Shown: positions 1 through 9,445, numbered from the stretch's first letter. The stretch: 64,000 nt of DNA from Fuerstiella sp. (GCA_022447225.1 JAKVAZ010000017.1:62001-126000); one strand, 5' to 3'. Program-made: numbers and translations. Notes: generated from the letters alone by a model not told the origin.

Positions 1-283
1 GACGGATCAAGGATTCCGAATCGTGCTGGGTAGCCACGTGAAGCGGCGATGACTGCCGAACAAATTACGATTTGGCAGAATCGTCCGACTGTCACGATTA
101 CTCATTTCCTTTGACAATCTGCTGACAGGGAATTCTTTGAATGCAGTTGTCGTCTCCGGTCTCTTAATGTTGGCCGGTCAGTTTACAGCGTAAGCAGGTA
201 CAGCCGTTCCTTTTGAAAAATGCCGAATAGCAGAGTAGTCGCTGCAGCACTGTTCCCGCCGGGTATTTTCGTAAACGCTGCCG
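1..283. other. Intergenic DNA at the left edge
   Basis: I see no convincing gene here. The short reading frames lack a ribosome binding site and family likeness. The stretch lies downstream of the minus-strand metallopeptidase-like gene. No T-rich hairpin that would clearly terminate that gene was recognised. Confidence 0.5.
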
Positions 284-880
284 TTAAGCTGCTTCGTCGC
301 CTGCTGCGTCCAGATCGATCAATCGTGGTACAGCCAGACGCAATCCGACAACCGTGCCGAAGCTGCGTTTCAGCCCCGCGAAATCGTGTCGCAGGTATTC
401 CGGGAAACGATCCCGCGGCAATTCTGCTAAATACTCTTTTGCGTATGCTGCCATCTGCCGGTCATAACCGGCCTGACTGCTGCTGTGTATGTAGCAGGAC
501 CCGGAAAATCGCCGAATGTCTCCGTCAAAAGCCGAGCTGATGTGATAAAGCTCATGAAAGACAGTTACGAGCTTTTCATTGAATGGCAGATTTAGGAATC
601 GAGGCAGATAAAAAGTCAGGATGTAAAGCATCTCTTCACCATCCTGGTACAGCCGCTGCGCACCCCAGCGTCGGCCGTCGCGGGTACACGTCATTGCCCC
701 GCCTTCAAATCTCATGGGAGTGAGTTTTGCCTGAATGCCCCATTCGACCGGCGATCTGGTCTGGGCATAGGTAACGGCAACGCGGGACATGTCAATGTGA
801 CGAAAAACCGGATGAACCTGGCAGATATCCTCACATAGCCGACGGAGCGCAGTGCAAATGTCAAAACACCGTCGATTCAT
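284..880 (-). CDS. Putative zincin-type metallopeptidase (HExxH)
   Basis: The 198-residue protein has a zincin-like motif HELYH at residues 109-113, preceded by a hydrophobic stretch, as in the active-site helix of zinc metallopeptidases. A His at about 132 could be a third zinc ligand, but this is inference. No signal peptide or membrane segment is visible, so a cytoplasmic location is likely. The ATG at 880 is preceded by a GGAG-like site at usable distance. It follows the ribosomal block on the same strand but is separated from rplQ by over 250 nt, so cotranscription is doubtful. I do not recognise the exact family. It resembles the uncharacterised 'putative metallopeptidase' families, and its substrate is unknown. 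Confidence 0.55.
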   Translation of the reverse strand: MNRRCFDICTALRRLCEDICQVHPVFRHIDMSRVAVTYAQTRSPVEWGIQAKLTPMRFEGGAMTCTRDGRRWGAQRLYQDGEEMLYILTFYLPRFLNLPFNEKLVTVFHELYHISSAFDGDIRRFSGSCYIHSSSQAGYDRQMAAYAKEYLAELPRDRFPEYLRHDFAGLKRSFGTVVGLRLAVPRLIDLDAAGDEAA

Positions 881-1132
881 CCTGCAGCCACTCCCTCATC
901 ACGTCAGGTCGCGGCTCCACATTAAGCTGTCAATTCCAAATCAACAAGCCGAATTCAGTTTGAGAGCCCCGGACGGAGGCCTAACAGACTGCATAATTCA
1001 GGGTGACAGACCTCAATAAGCCGAGTTTTGACGTTGGCAGCTGATTAGTCTCCAACACGTTTTCCGGCAGACGTTCTCACAATATTCCTGCCAAATGTCT
1101 TTGCTGTGAAGAAATTTGCCACAGGATCAAGA

Positions 1133-1786
1133 TTAACTCTGTTCCTCACCGCTCTCCTGTCCGCCGGAACGGTCATTGTCTGCTGAAACTTCGGTTTGAT
1201 TTGCTGTATCGGTTGTTACGTCTTCAGTGACAACCGGTGCGGTGCGACGTCGTGAGCGAACACGATCTCGTTCACCAACAAACTCTATCAGTGCCCGTTG
1301 TCCGGCATCACCCAGTCGAACCTTTGCCAGTCGGACAATACGGGTGTAACCACCAGGCCGCTCCTCAAATCTCTCGGCCAGTTCATCAAACAACACATCG
1401 ACAGCTTCGGTGTCTCGAAGAATTGAAAAAGCCCGACGACGCAAAGCAACTGCCGGAGCGATCGTGTCTGCCCACTGTTGCCACTGTTCAGACTGTCGCC
1501 ACGCTCGCCACTCGTCTGTGTTCCGACCAGCTTTTGTTTGATATTCCGCAGCAGCTTCTTCATGGGCGACGGCCCTGCGAGCAAGCGTAACAAGTTTTTC
1601 GACGAATGGTCGAAGCTCTTTCGCTTTGGCGACCGTTGTCACGATACGACCAGGTACGCGAGGACGCTGCGGGTCATCCTCGTCTACTCGAATCGACCGA
1701 ATCAGACTGGTCGCCATGTTTCTAAACATGGCTTTCCGGTGAGATGCGTTACGCCCCAGTTTTCTGCCGCGCACTCGATGTCGCAT
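1133..1786 (-). CDS. rplQ: 50S ribosomal protein L17, enlarged
   Basis: L17 is a large-subunit protein near the peptide exit tunnel. The N-terminus ([20 protein letters not shown]) and the AKAKELR and GGYTRI blocks identify it. At 217 residues it is far longer than the 116-130 usual in bacteria. Extra sequence lies at about residues 34-47, at about 75-115 (Glu/Ala/Trp-rich), and in an acidic Ser/Thr/Asp-rich tail from about 173. The start at 1786 is chosen because it gives the conserved N-terminus and has a GGAG upstream. It is the last gene of the S10/spc/alpha superoperon, 123 nt after rpoA. Confidence 0.95.
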   Translation of the reverse strand: MRHRVRGRKLGRNASHRKAMFRNMATSLIRSIRVDEDDPQRPRVPGRIVTTVAKAKELRPFVEKLVTLARRAVAHEEAAAEYQTKAGRNTDEWRAWRQSEQWQQWADTIAPAVALRRRAFSILRDTEAVDVLFDELAERFEERPGGYTRIVRLAKVRLGDAGQRALIEFVGERDRVRSRRRTAPVVTEDVTTDTANQTEVSADNDRSGGQESGEEQS

Positions 1787-1909
1787 GGCAATATTCTCCA
1801 GAACAGGCTGACATAGTGTTGGCCTGCTAAATAACAAGTCAATGGATTAAATTGACCAAAGGTAATCTTTTCCCCTGCCGTTTTGCCGGGACATTACCGT
1901 GCCGATCAA

Positions 1910-2923
1910 TCACGCGGTTGGTTGCTGATTCGGCAAACGCATTCCAAGTCGCAGGTCAATTTCCTCGAGTCGTTCACGAACTTCATCGAGGGTTGTTTCA
2001 CCGAAGTTGCGAACCTGCAACAGTTCATCTTCCGGCCGCTGAACCAGATCGCGTACGGTATTGATACCAACGGATTCCAAGCAGTTGGTCGCCCGAACCG
2101 ACAGATTGAGTTCGGCCAGACTTTTGTTTAGTTTTTCTTCGAGTTCCATGTCCACCGGCGAATACCCGGTCGCTTCCATCATCCCCCGCAAACCTCCTTC
2201 CGGAGCTGACTCTGGTCCTGGTTCGCGATAGGTTATGAAACAGTTTAGGTGTTTACGAAGAATTTTTGCGGCTTCAACGAGTGCCATCGATGGAGACACA
2301 GTGCCGTTTGTCCAGATCTCCAGACTCAACTTGTCATAATTCGTACGTTGGCCCACACGTGTGTCTTCAATATGATGGCGAACCCGAGTGATTGGCGAGA
2401 ATGACGCATCAAGCGGAATCACGCCGACTTCCGGATCATTCAGGTAATGTTCCGCGGCAGGGACGAATCCCCGTCCGTTTTCCACTGTCATTTCCAAATG
2501 CAACGGGACGTCATCCGTCATTGTGGCAATGACCAGATCTTTGTTGATGACTTCCACCTGGTCGTCACAGATCACGTCAGCCCCTGTCACAACTCCTCGG
2601 GTGCTTTTCTCAATTCGCAGCGTTTTTACTGAAGCACTATAGTTTTTAACAACCAGAGACTTCAGGTTCAGGCAAATGTCAGTCACATCTTCCACCACTC
2701 CGGGAAGTGTGGTGAATTCGTGCTGAACACCCTGCAAACGCACTTTGGTAACTGCTGCCCCTTCGAGACTTGACAGCAAAATCCGCCGCAGGCTGTTACC
2801 CACCGTGGCACCAAATCCTCGCTCAAACGGTTCCGCACTGAATTTTCCGTAGCATGACGTTAATGTGTCAGTGTCAGGTGCTACTCGGCTGGGCAATTCC
2901 AGACCACGCCATCGAATTCGCAT
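1910..2923 (-). CDS. rpoA: DNA-directed RNA polymerase subunit alpha
   Basis: The 337-residue protein is the alpha subunit, which dimerises to nucleate RNA polymerase assembly. Its C-terminal domain contacts UP elements and activators. The N-terminal domain has the [14 protein letters not shown] signature at about residues 42-55. The C-terminal domain, about residues 260-325, carries the [13 protein letters not shown] helix-hairpin-helix block. The ATG at 2923 follows a GGGGAG ribosome site about 8 nt away. It sits between rpsK and rplQ as in other bacteria, but rpsD is missing from the short gap between rpsK and rpoA. Confidence 0.98.
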   Translation of the reverse strand: MRIRWRGLELPSRVAPDTDTLTSCYGKFSAEPFERGFGATVGNSLRRILLSSLEGAAVTKVRLQGVQHEFTTLPGVVEDVTDICLNLKSLVVKNYSASVKTLRIEKSTRGVVTGADVICDDQVEVINKDLVIATMTDDVPLHLEMTVENGRGFVPAAEHYLNDPEVGVIPLDASFSPITRVRHHIEDTRVGQRTNYDKLSLEIWTNGTVSPSMALVEAAKILRKHLNCFITYREPGPESAPEGGLRGMMEATGYSPVDMELEEKLNKSLAELNLSVRATNCLESVGINTVRDLVQRPEDELLQVRNFGETTLDEVRERLEEIDLRLGMRLPNQQPTA

Positions 2924-2984
2924 AATTTTTCTCCCCTGTAAAGCTCGTCACACGCAAATCAAAACGACTGCCGGACAGTTTCGT

Positions 2985-3368
2985 TCAGACACGGCGTTTC
3001 TTCGGAGGACGGCAGCCATTGTGCGGCAGAGGTGTAATATCTTCGATTGACCGAATCGAAATACCGGATGACTGAAGACCGGTGATCGCACTTTCGCGAC
3101 CTGAACCGGGACCCTTAACACGAACTTCAATCTCTCGCATACCCATTTTTGCGGCGCGCTCTGCAACTGTTTCAGCGGCACGCTGAGCTGCAAAAGGAGT
3201 GCTTTTCCGACTTCCTTTGAAGCCGACTGTCCCCGCCGTCGCCCAGCAAACAACGTCACCGTTAGTATCGGTCATAGTGACGATCGTATTGTTAAAGGTT
3301 GCCTTGATGTAGGCGATTCCTCGCGTCACATTACGACGCGTTTTTTTTCTGGTTCTGACTTTTGCCAC
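2985..3368 (-). CDS. rpsK: 30S ribosomal protein S11
   Basis: S11 sits on the platform of the small subunit near the mRNA exit. The 127-residue sequence has the family blocks [23 protein letters not shown] and the C-terminal [13 protein letters not shown]. The start codon is GTG at 3368, giving the typical VAKVRTRKK beginning. It lies between rpsM (50 nt) and rpoA (61 nt) and is read in the same direction, consistent with the alpha operon. Confidence 0.97.
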   Translation of the reverse strand: MAKVRTRKKTRRNVTRGIAYIKATFNNTIVTMTDTNGDVVCWATAGTVGFKGSRKSTPFAAQRAAETVAERAAKMGMREIEVRVKGPGSGRESAITGLQSSGISIRSIEDITPLPHNGCRPPKKRRV

Positions 3369-3418
3369 GATGCAATCTCAATCTCGTGATTCGATGAAAA
3401 ACCGAAACTCCCCCCGGA

Positions 3419-3805
3419 TCAGTGTTTCAGATCCTTGACGCCCTTTTTGCCAGCAACTGTTTTCTTTCTTCCTTTGCGAGTTCTTGCATTGGTTTTGGTT
3501 CGCTGACCGCGTACCGGCAGGCCTCGACGATGTCGAAGGCCGCGATAACACTGAATTTCCCGCAGCCGACCAATGTCCTGCTGAACCTTTCGGCGCAGCG
3601 GACCTTCCACCGTGTAGTCCTTGTCAAGGTGGTTTGTGATGCGGCTTACTTCATCTTCCGACAGTGCACCGGCGCGCGTCTGCGGATCCACTCCCAGTTC
3701 ATAGCAGATTTTAACCGCCATCACGCGACCTACCCCGTAAAGATAGGTTAACGCAATCCAAGTTGGTTTATTGTTGGGGACATCGACCCCCAGCAAACGA
3801 GGCAT
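3419..3805 (-). CDS. rpsM: 30S ribosomal protein S13
   Basis: S13 is a head protein that contacts the 50S subunit and P-site tRNA. The 128-residue protein begins MPRLLGVDVPNNK and has the family block CYRGLRHRRGLPVRGQRTKTNARTRKG-like region near residues 90-115, followed by a lysine-rich tail. A GGAG lies 8 nt before the ATG at 3805. It follows rpmJ by 32 nt, the standard alpha operon order. Confidence 0.97.
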   Translation of the reverse strand: MPRLLGVDVPNNKPTWIALTYLYGVGRVMAVKICYELGVDPQTRAGALSEDEVSRITNHLDKDYTVEGPLRRKVQQDIGRLREIQCYRGLRHRRGLPVRGQRTKTNARTRKGRKKTVAGKKGVKDLKH

Positions 3806-3837
3806 ATCACGGCTCCGAAAATTCTCGACTCAGGACT

Positions 3838-3954
3838 TTAACCCTGTCGTTGTTTGTGTCGAGGATTGGCTGTACAGATGACGTACGTTCTTCCACGACG
3901 ACGGACTGTTTTGCAATGTTCACAAATTCGCTTAACGCTTGATCGTACTTTCAT
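3838..3954 (-). CDS. rpmJ: 50S ribosomal protein L36, zinc-binding form
   Basis: L36 is a 38-residue large-subunit protein. It has the zinc ribbon Cys-x2-Cys...Cys-x4-His (CEHC at residues 11-14, then Cys and His near residue 27-32), so it is the C+ form. A longer in-frame reading starts upstream, but the ATG at 3954 is preceded by AGGAG about 8 nt away and gives the family-typical MKVRSSVKR start. It lies between secY and rpsM. The 162-nt gap before it is too short for the infA gene that often precedes rpmJ. Confidence 0.95.
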   Translation of the reverse strand: MKVRSSVKRICEHCKTVRRRGRTYVICTANPRHKQRQG

Positions 3955-4116
3955 CATCTGACTCCTGTTGATACCTGTGCGCCGGGAAGTCGGACGACAG
4001 CGTGAACAATAGTTTGTTTCCACTTGTTGTTGGTAAATCAGGCCTAAGTCTACGCTTGAATTTTCAACCTGAGACACGATTGACCGAATGCGCCTTTCAA
4101 CTGTTATCTCTGTTTG

Positions 4117-5478
4117 TCAATCGTCCGTATCCAGTAAGCCCGGGTAGTTTCGCATAATCAAATGTGAGTCAATCTTCTGTACCAGATCCAGTGCAACTGA
4201 CACGATAATCAGCAGGCCGGTCCCGCCAAAGAACTGAGCCGCTCGAAAATCACCATTTGTTAAGGTGGTTGAAATGATTGTTGGAATCACGGCGATGATC
4301 GCCAAAAACGCCGCTCCCGCATAAGTAACACGTGTCATCACCTGTTCCAAATGGGCCGCAGTCCGTGTACCAGGCCGATAGCCTAATATAAAGCTGCCCA
4401 TATCCTTCAGATTATCCGACATGTCCTTTGGATTGAAAGTAATCGCAGTCCAGAAGTAACAGAAGAAGTAGATCATGATGATATAGCTTACGTTGTACAC
4501 GAAACCCTGCCCTGGCTGGAACGCATCAGCAATCGTATTCATCACAACACTGTCGGGCCAAACCTGCGCTAACTGACCCAACACAAAAAACGGGAGCAGC
4601 AGCAGACTCGATGCAAAAATGATAGGCATGACTCCAGCCTGGTTGACTCGTAAAGGCAACCATTGCCGCTGTCCACCCATCACCTTCCGACCACGCACGT
4701 GTCGAGCGCTTTGAATTGGGATCTTACGCTGTCCCTGGGTAATGAATATCACGCAGACAATGACCCCAACAAAAACCAAACCCATTACAAGGAGTTTTTC
4801 GATTCCCTGTTCCGTGCCGATTTGAACTCCTCCAGTCCGGATTTTTTGAATCCACTCTCCGGCTACCGACGGCATCTGAGCCAGAATACCTGCCATGATC
4901 AGCAGACTAATTCCGTTTCCAATACCGTATGTATCAATTTGTTCACCGATCCACATAAGGAACACAGTCCCGCATGTCATCACGATAGCGCCCAAAAGGA
5001 ACCATGCGGTACTGTTGTATTCCTGCAGGACCATCGGCTCGCCACCAGTCAGTGTACCGCCGGCGAGCGCCTTGATAATAAAGAAACTTTGCAGCAGACA
5101 GATTACCACTGTCGCGTACCGTGTATATTCATTAATTCGACGGCGCCCCGATTCCCCTTCTTTCTGCAACTGTTCCAGTGGCGGATAAACCGTTCCCAGC
5201 AGCTGAAAAACAATCGATGCTGTGATATACGGCATGATGCCCAGACCAAACAGTGAACCGTTTGTCAGGCTTGACGCCGAAAACAAAGACATCATTTGCA
5301 GGACACCCTGAAGTCCGTCCTGACCGGCATTTTCCAGTGTTTTGCGAATCCCCTCGTGATTAATAAAGGGCAACGTAATATGGAACCCAAGCCGATAGAT
5401 TCCGAGTAGACCTATGGTCAACAGAATCTTTCGCCAAAGCTCAGGTACTCGCCAGATTGCCGCGAGCCGTGAAAACAT
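4117..5478 (-). CDS. secY: Preprotein translocase subunit SecY
   Basis: SecY forms the protein-conducting channel of the Sec translocon in the inner membrane, with SecE (encoded at 34.5 kb here). The 453-residue protein has the expected series of about ten hydrophobic segments. It carries the family blocks ITASIVFQLL, NGISLLIMAGI, IPIQSARHVRGRKVMGG and the C-terminal ALDLVQKIDSHL. It lies 28 nt after rplO and before rpmJ, the usual spc operon position, though adk and map are absent. Confidence 0.98.
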   Translation of the reverse strand: MFSRLAAIWRVPELWRKILLTIGLLGIYRLGFHITLPFINHEGIRKTLENAGQDGLQGVLQMMSLFSASSLTNGSLFGLGIMPYITASIVFQLLGTVYPPLEQLQKEGESGRRRINEYTRYATVVICLLQSFFIIKALAGGTLTGGEPMVLQEYNSTAWFLLGAIVMTCGTVFLMWIGEQIDTYGIGNGISLLIMAGILAQMPSVAGEWIQKIRTGGVQIGTEQGIEKLLVMGLVFVGVIVCVIFITQGQRKIPIQSARHVRGRKVMGGQRQWLPLRVNQAGVMPIIFASSLLLLPFFVLGQLAQVWPDSVVMNTIADAFQPGQGFVYNVSYIIMIYFFCYFWTAITFNPKDMSDNLKDMGSFILGYRPGTRTAAHLEQVMTRVTYAGAAFLAIIAVIPTIISTTLTNGDFRAAQFFGGTGLLIIVSVALDLVQKIDSHLIMRNYPGLLDTDD

Positions 5479-5506
5479 AATGGGGTGTCTCCGAAATCCC
5501 GATCCG

Positions 5507-5983
5507 TCAGTTTTCCGGGTTCAAACGTTCCGTTGCCGAAATCCGTTCAAACCTTCCTCCGGCGGCGACAATCAAAGCCTCCGCGCTTTGTGAAAAACGG
5601 TGAGCCCTCACCGTCAGTTTTTTGGTCAGCTGTCCGTCACCCAACACTTTCAGAACATCGAACTGACTCGGTATTATCCCACGCGCCACAAGCGATTCGG
5701 CAGTGACTTCTGAACCGTCTTCGAATGTCTTGTCCAGCTGTCCAACATTGACAATAACCACTCTATCAGCAAATGCGCGATTATTAAAACCACGTTTCGC
5801 CACACGACGAAACAGCGGCATCTGTCCACCTTCGAATCCACGGCGACGCCGAGACCCGGAACGGCTGAAATAACCTTTGTGACCACGACCGGACGTCTTT
5901 CCGTGTCCTGATCCGGTTCCTCGACCGATCCGCTTTCGCTTTCGGTATTTTTGAATCCCTGTATGCACATCGTTCAAAATCAT
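5507..5983 (-). CDS. rplO: 50S ribosomal protein L15
   Basis: L15 binds 23S rRNA late in large-subunit assembly. The 158-residue protein has the glycine/arginine-rich N-terminal segment [22 protein letters not shown] and the [18 protein letters not shown] block. Its ATG overlaps the stop of rpsE by four bases (ATGA), indicating translational coupling. The overlap also shows that no rpmD (L30) gene sits between them, unlike in many bacteria. Confidence 0.97.
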   Translation of the reverse strand: MILNDVHTGIQKYRKRKRIGRGTGSGHGKTSGRGHKGYFSRSGSRRRRGFEGGQMPLFRRVAKRGFNNRAFADRVVIVNVGQLDKTFEDGSEVTAESLVARGIIPSQFDVLKVLGDGQLTKKLTVRAHRFSQSAEALIVAAGGRFERISATERLNPEN

Positions 5984-6465
5984 GACAGCGACACTCCGCG
6001 CAAACGAGCAACATCTTCTTTTGTTCGCAACTGACCCAAAGCGTCAAACGTCGCCTTTACCAGGTTCAACGGATTCGTTGAACCAAAACTCTTGGTCAAA
6101 ATATCAGTCACGCCGGCTGCCTCCAGAACCGCGCGAACACAGGCTCCGGCAATCACACCGGTTCCCGGTCGGGCAGGAAGCAGCAGAACACGTGATGCTC
6201 GAAAACGACCGACGACCTGATGGGGTACGGTTGTCTGTACCAGCGGAATTTTTCGTTGAGACCGATTGGACGCTTTCGTTGCTTTTTCGACAGCCAGCGG
6301 TACTTCCACCGCTTTCCCGTATCCGTAGCCGACTCGACCGTTCCGATCACCGGTAACGACGAGTGCAGCAAAGCTGAATCGACGTCCTCCCTTAACCACA
6401 CATGCACAGCGTCGAATCTGAACGACTGTCTCTGCTGATTCGTTTCGTGTTTCAACTACCGACAC
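5980..6465 (-). CDS. rpsE: 30S ribosomal protein S5
   Basis: S5 contributes to decoding accuracy and mRNA unwinding at the entry tunnel. The 161-residue protein has the double-stranded RNA-binding N-domain with [27 protein letters not shown]-type sequence at about 27-52, and the C-domain [10 protein letters not shown] block at about 111-120. The start is GTG at 6465, supported by a GAGGTG site 5 nt upstream. The gene lies between rplR (62 nt) and rplO (4-nt overlap). Confidence 0.97.
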   Translation of the reverse strand: MSVVETRNESAETVVQIRRCACVVKGGRRFSFAALVVTGDRNGRVGYGYGKAVEVPLAVEKATKASNRSQRKIPLVQTTVPHQVVGRFRASRVLLLPARPGTGVIAGACVRAVLEAAGVTDILTKSFGSTNPLNLVKATFDALGQLRTKEDVARLRGVSLS

Positions 6466-6527
6466 TATTCACCTCTGTTTCCACTGTGAACCGACATCGC
6501 CACGGACCTGCTGAATATCGCTTGCTG

Positions 6528-6899
6528 TCAAAATTTGAGTCCGGCTTTACGCGCGGCGTCGGCCAGTGCAGCAACCCGACCGTGATACCTAAAAGGACCT
6601 CGATCCAGTACGACTTCAGAAATCCCTTTCTCCTGAGCTCGTTCAGCAATCAATTGACCCACTTTTGATGCAAAGCTCCGATCTGCCGCTACTTTCCCGG
6701 GACCGGCCACAACCGTTTCTACGGTGCTGGCCGCCACTACTGTATGACCTGTGCCGTCGTCAATCACCTGAGCATAAATATGCCGGTTGCTGCGGAATAC
6801 AGAAAGCCGCATTCGTCCATGTGCATCACGACGGACTCGATTTCGTACACGAAACCCACGCCGAACCGTACGTTTGATCAATTGTTTTTCAAACTTCAT
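6528..6899 (-). CDS. rplR: 50S ribosomal protein L18
   Basis: L18 helps bind 5S rRNA to the central protuberance. The 123-residue protein starts [20 protein letters not shown] and ends with [26 protein letters not shown]-like sequence, diagnostic for the family. The ATG at 6899 was chosen over an upstream in-frame start because it gives the normal family length. The gene is followed by rpsE after 62 nt and preceded by an unusually long 257-nt gap after rplF in which no gene was recognised. Confidence 0.96.
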   Translation of the reverse strand: MKFEKQLIKRTVRRGFRVRNRVRRDAHGRMRLSVFRSNRHIYAQVIDDGTGHTVVAASTVETVVAGPGKVAADRSFASKVGQLIAERAQEKGISEVVLDRGPFRYHGRVAALADAARKAGLKF

Positions 6900-7156
6900 T
6901 GTTCCACAACCAGCTGATTGTTCAGAAACGAAACTCAACGACTCTGATGCAGCCTTTATGCTGACCTGCAAGGAACGACTGACTGCACCAGTACGGCTAA
7001 GTCCACAGTCTAATGCTCCTAATGCGACACGATCGCAATCAACTTCGAGTTATCGATTCCTGGTCCATCGGGAATCCGACGGACGATTTAGGTACTCACA
7101 CAATTGGTTAAAATCGCGACGAAAAAACTCTGATTTAGATTAAAAAAACTGCACCG

Positions 7157-7705
7157 CTACTTGGAGCCAAAGGCTTTACCGGCTTTGCGGCGGACCTGTT
7201 CGTTTTCATAGCGAACTCCCTTACCCTTGTACGGCTCAGGGGGACGAACAGCCCGAACCTCTGCGGCAAACTGTCCTGCGGCCTGTTTATCACAGCTTCT
7301 GACAATAACCGACGTTTGACTTGGCACATCAACGGTGACCAGCGGAGGAACCTCCAGCACTACGGTATTCGCAAAACCAACCTGCAGTGACAGTTTCCTG
7401 CCCTGAAGGCTGGCATTGTAGCCAACACCGACCACGGTAAGTCTTCGCTCGAACAGCTGCACAACCCCCGTGACCATGTTCTGAATCAGACTTCGAGTCA
7501 GTCCATGCAGGGCACGGCTTTCGCGAGTGTCATCCGGACGTGTCACGGCGACAACTTTACCGTCGTTTTCCACGTTGATGGACATGCTGGAGTGAGCAGA
7601 CAGCGTCAGCTCACCCTTGGGACCTTTCACCGCGACATCCGATCCGGTTACTGTGACCTGCACGCCGTCCGGTACATCAATTGGTTTCTTACCGATTCGC
7701 GACAT
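7157..7705 (-). CDS. rplF: 50S ribosomal protein L6
   Basis: L6 lies near the GTPase-associated centre of the large subunit. The 182-residue protein has the MSRIGKKPIDVPDGVQV start, two L6 repeats, and the C-terminal signature PEPYKGKGVRYENEQVRRKAGK near residues 155-177. The ribosome site before the ATG at 7705 is weak. It follows rpsH by 138 nt, in normal spc operon order. Confidence 0.97.
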   Translation of the reverse strand: MSRIGKKPIDVPDGVQVTVTGSDVAVKGPKGELTLSAHSSMSINVENDGKVVAVTRPDDTRESRALHGLTRSLIQNMVTGVVQLFERRLTVVGVGYNASLQGRKLSLQVGFANTVVLEVPPLVTVDVPSQTSVIVRSCDKQAAGQFAAEVRAVRPPEPYKGKGVRYENEQVRRKAGKAFGSK

Positions 7706-7843
7706 TACATCATCAACCGTTTGAACAGACTAACGCGGCACTGCCGCAATCAAATACCAGCTGACACCCGGACAATCCGGCCAGCTGTTCCGAGTATCCC
7801 GTTTTTACGCCAACAAATTTCTGATACAGAAAACCCGAAATTC

Positions 7844-8239
7844 TTACCACAACTGACACAACAGTTCGCCGCCCACGCCCTGCTGGCGAGCTTCTCGATT
7901 ACTCAGCAGCCCTTTGGGAGTCGATAGCACTGAAATTCCGGTTCCCTGTCGGACGTCCTTCAATTCACTCACTCCGACATACACACGTCGTCCTGGCTTA
8001 CTCAATCGTTCGATATGTTCGATTAAATGTTCGCCATTTGGTCCGTATTTCAAATTGACCCGAAGTGTGGAGACCGGTTCTCCTTCCACTACTTCCGAAT
8101 CCCAAACGTAGCCTTCGCGATGCAACACTGCCGCCAGATGCATTTTCATCTTGGACAGTGGCATCTCGACGAACGGTCGTTCCACACGAACCGCATTACG
8201 GATCCTGGTAAGAAAATCAGCTATGGGATCGGTCATCAT
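7844..8239 (-). CDS. rpsH: 30S ribosomal protein S8
   Basis: S8 binds the central domain of 16S rRNA. In E. coli it also represses the spc operon translationally. The 131-residue protein has MTDPIADFLTRIRNA at the start and the family signature block GTGISVLSTPKGLLSNREARQQGVGGELL at the end. Two adjacent ATG codons (8239 and 8236) could serve as the start. The gene follows rpsZ by 41 nt. Confidence 0.97.
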   Translation of the reverse strand: MMTDPIADFLTRIRNAVRVERPFVEMPLSKMKMHLAAVLHREGYVWDSEVVEGEPVSTLRVNLKYGPNGEHLIEHIERLSKPGRRVYVGVSELKDVRQGTGISVLSTPKGLLSNREARQQGVGGELLCQLW

Positions 8240-8280
8240 TGAAGTATCACCATCTCAACAGCATGTGTCGCCATCAACGA

Positions 8281-8466
8281 CTACCAGCTGGCCTTTTTGG
8301 CACCCGGAACTAAGCCGTCCAGACACAGACTGCGAAAACAGATTCGGCAGACCTTAAATTTTCTGTAGACGGCTCGAGGCCTTCCACACATTACACACCG
8401 GCGCTCAATTCGGGATCCATACTTCGGAGTCCGCTTGGCTTTTTCAATTTTTGCCTTGCTGGCCAT
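8281..8466 (-). CDS. rpsZ: 30S ribosomal protein S14, type Z (zinc-binding)
   Basis: This is the short 61-residue form of S14, a head protein. It carries a four-cysteine zinc site: CVMC at about residues 24-27 and CRIC at about 40-43. The long zinc-free form of S14 would be near 100 residues. It sits between rplE and rpsH as in Gram-positive bacteria and many deep lineages. It is the C+ form, so the cell uses zinc for S14 and L36 but not for the L33 encoded at 35.1 kb. Confidence 0.96.
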   Translation of the reverse strand: MASKAKIEKAKRTPKYGSRIERRCVMCGRPRAVYRKFKVCRICFRSLCLDGLVPGAKKASW

Positions 8467-8480
8467 AACTCAATCTTCTG

Positions 8481-9029
8481 CTAACTATCCAGACTCTTAA
8501 ACGGCATACCAAATGCCTTCAACAAAAGACGACCTTCGTCATCAGTAGGTGCCGATGTGACCATTGTAATATTCATGCCTTGCGGCTGTCCCACCGTTTC
8601 CGGATCAATTTCCGGGAACACCAACTGCTCTGATAAACCACAATTGTAGTTTCCTCGTCCATCAAACGAACGGGGGTTCAAACCACGAAAGTCGCGAACT
8701 CGAGGCAACGCCAAAGTTATCAGACGTTCAAGAAATTCATACATTCGTTTTCCGCGCAGTGTCACACGGCAACCGATTGGCATCCCTTGACGGAGGCGAA
8801 ACGCAGAGATTGACTTTTTGGCCCGACACACCTGAGCCTTTTGTCCCGACAACTGAGTTAGATGTCCCAGTGCCGAATCCAGGCGTTTCCGATCCTGAAT
8901 TGCTTCACCCACGCCCATGCTGATCACGATCTTTTCAAGTCGTGGAACGGCATGAGTATTCTTTCGGCCAAGCTCTGTCCCCAGCTCACCGACAATCCGT
9001 GTTTTATATTCTTCGAGCAGACGAGTCAT
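8481..9029 (-). CDS. rplE: 50S ribosomal protein L5
   Basis: L5 binds 5S rRNA and contacts S13 and P-site tRNA. The 182-residue protein has the blocks RLEKIVISMGVGEA, SISAFRLRQGMPIGCRVTLRG and LPRVRDFRGLNPRSFDGRGNY typical of the family. It starts only 47 nt after rplN ends. In nearly all bacteria rplX (L24) lies in this spot, and here it does not. The ribosome binding site is weak. Confidence 0.97.
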   Translation of the reverse strand: MTRLLEEYKTRIVGELGTELGRKNTHAVPRLEKIVISMGVGEAIQDRKRLDSALGHLTQLSGQKAQVCRAKKSISAFRLRQGMPIGCRVTLRGKRMYEFLERLITLALPRVRDFRGLNPRSFDGRGNYNCGLSEQLVFPEIDPETVGQPQGMNITMVTSAPTDDEGRLLLKAFGMPFKSLDS

Positions 9030-9076
9030 TGTTTACCAACTCACTACCGAACAGCTGATACCGAATCGAATTCTGG

Positions 9077-9445
9077 TCAGACGACTTCACTGGCCAGACT
9101 GATAATCTTCATATAGTTTCGTTCACGCAATTCTCGTGCAACCGCCCCAAAAATTCGAGTACCGCGTGGATTTCCGTCATTATCTACTAATACAACCGCG
9201 TTGCGATCAAAACGGACATAACTTCCGTCATCACGTCGACTTGCTTTACGACATCGCACCACCACACCGCGAACAACAGACCCGGATTTGACAGCACTCC
9301 CGGGCAGACTCTTTTGCACACTCAGTACCACAATATCACCCAAACCTGCATATCGCCGCCGGGTTCCACCCAAAACCTTGATGCAGCGTACGAGCTTTGC
9401 GCCGGAATTGTCTGCCACATCCAGTACTGTCTGCATCTGAATCAT
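9077..9445 (-). CDS. rplN: 50S ribosomal protein L14
   Basis: L14 lies at the subunit interface. The 122-residue protein starts [20 protein letters not shown], the conserved family start, and has the [13 protein letters not shown] block at about 100-112. The ATG at 9445 has an excellent GAGGTGA ribosome site, so the longer upstream in-frame extension is rejected. Normal order would place rplX next, but rplE follows directly. Confidence 0.97.
   Translation of the reverse strand: MIQMQTVLDVADNSGAKLVRCIKVLGGTRRRYAGLGDIVVLSVQKSLPGSAVKSGSVVRGVVVRCRKASRRDDGSYVRFDRNAVVLVDNDGNPRGTRIFGAVARELRERNYMKIISLASEVV

Noticed and set aside
3955-4077. N-terminal extension of L36
   Set aside because: The extension has no family likeness, and the AGGAG site supports the internal ATG at 3954.
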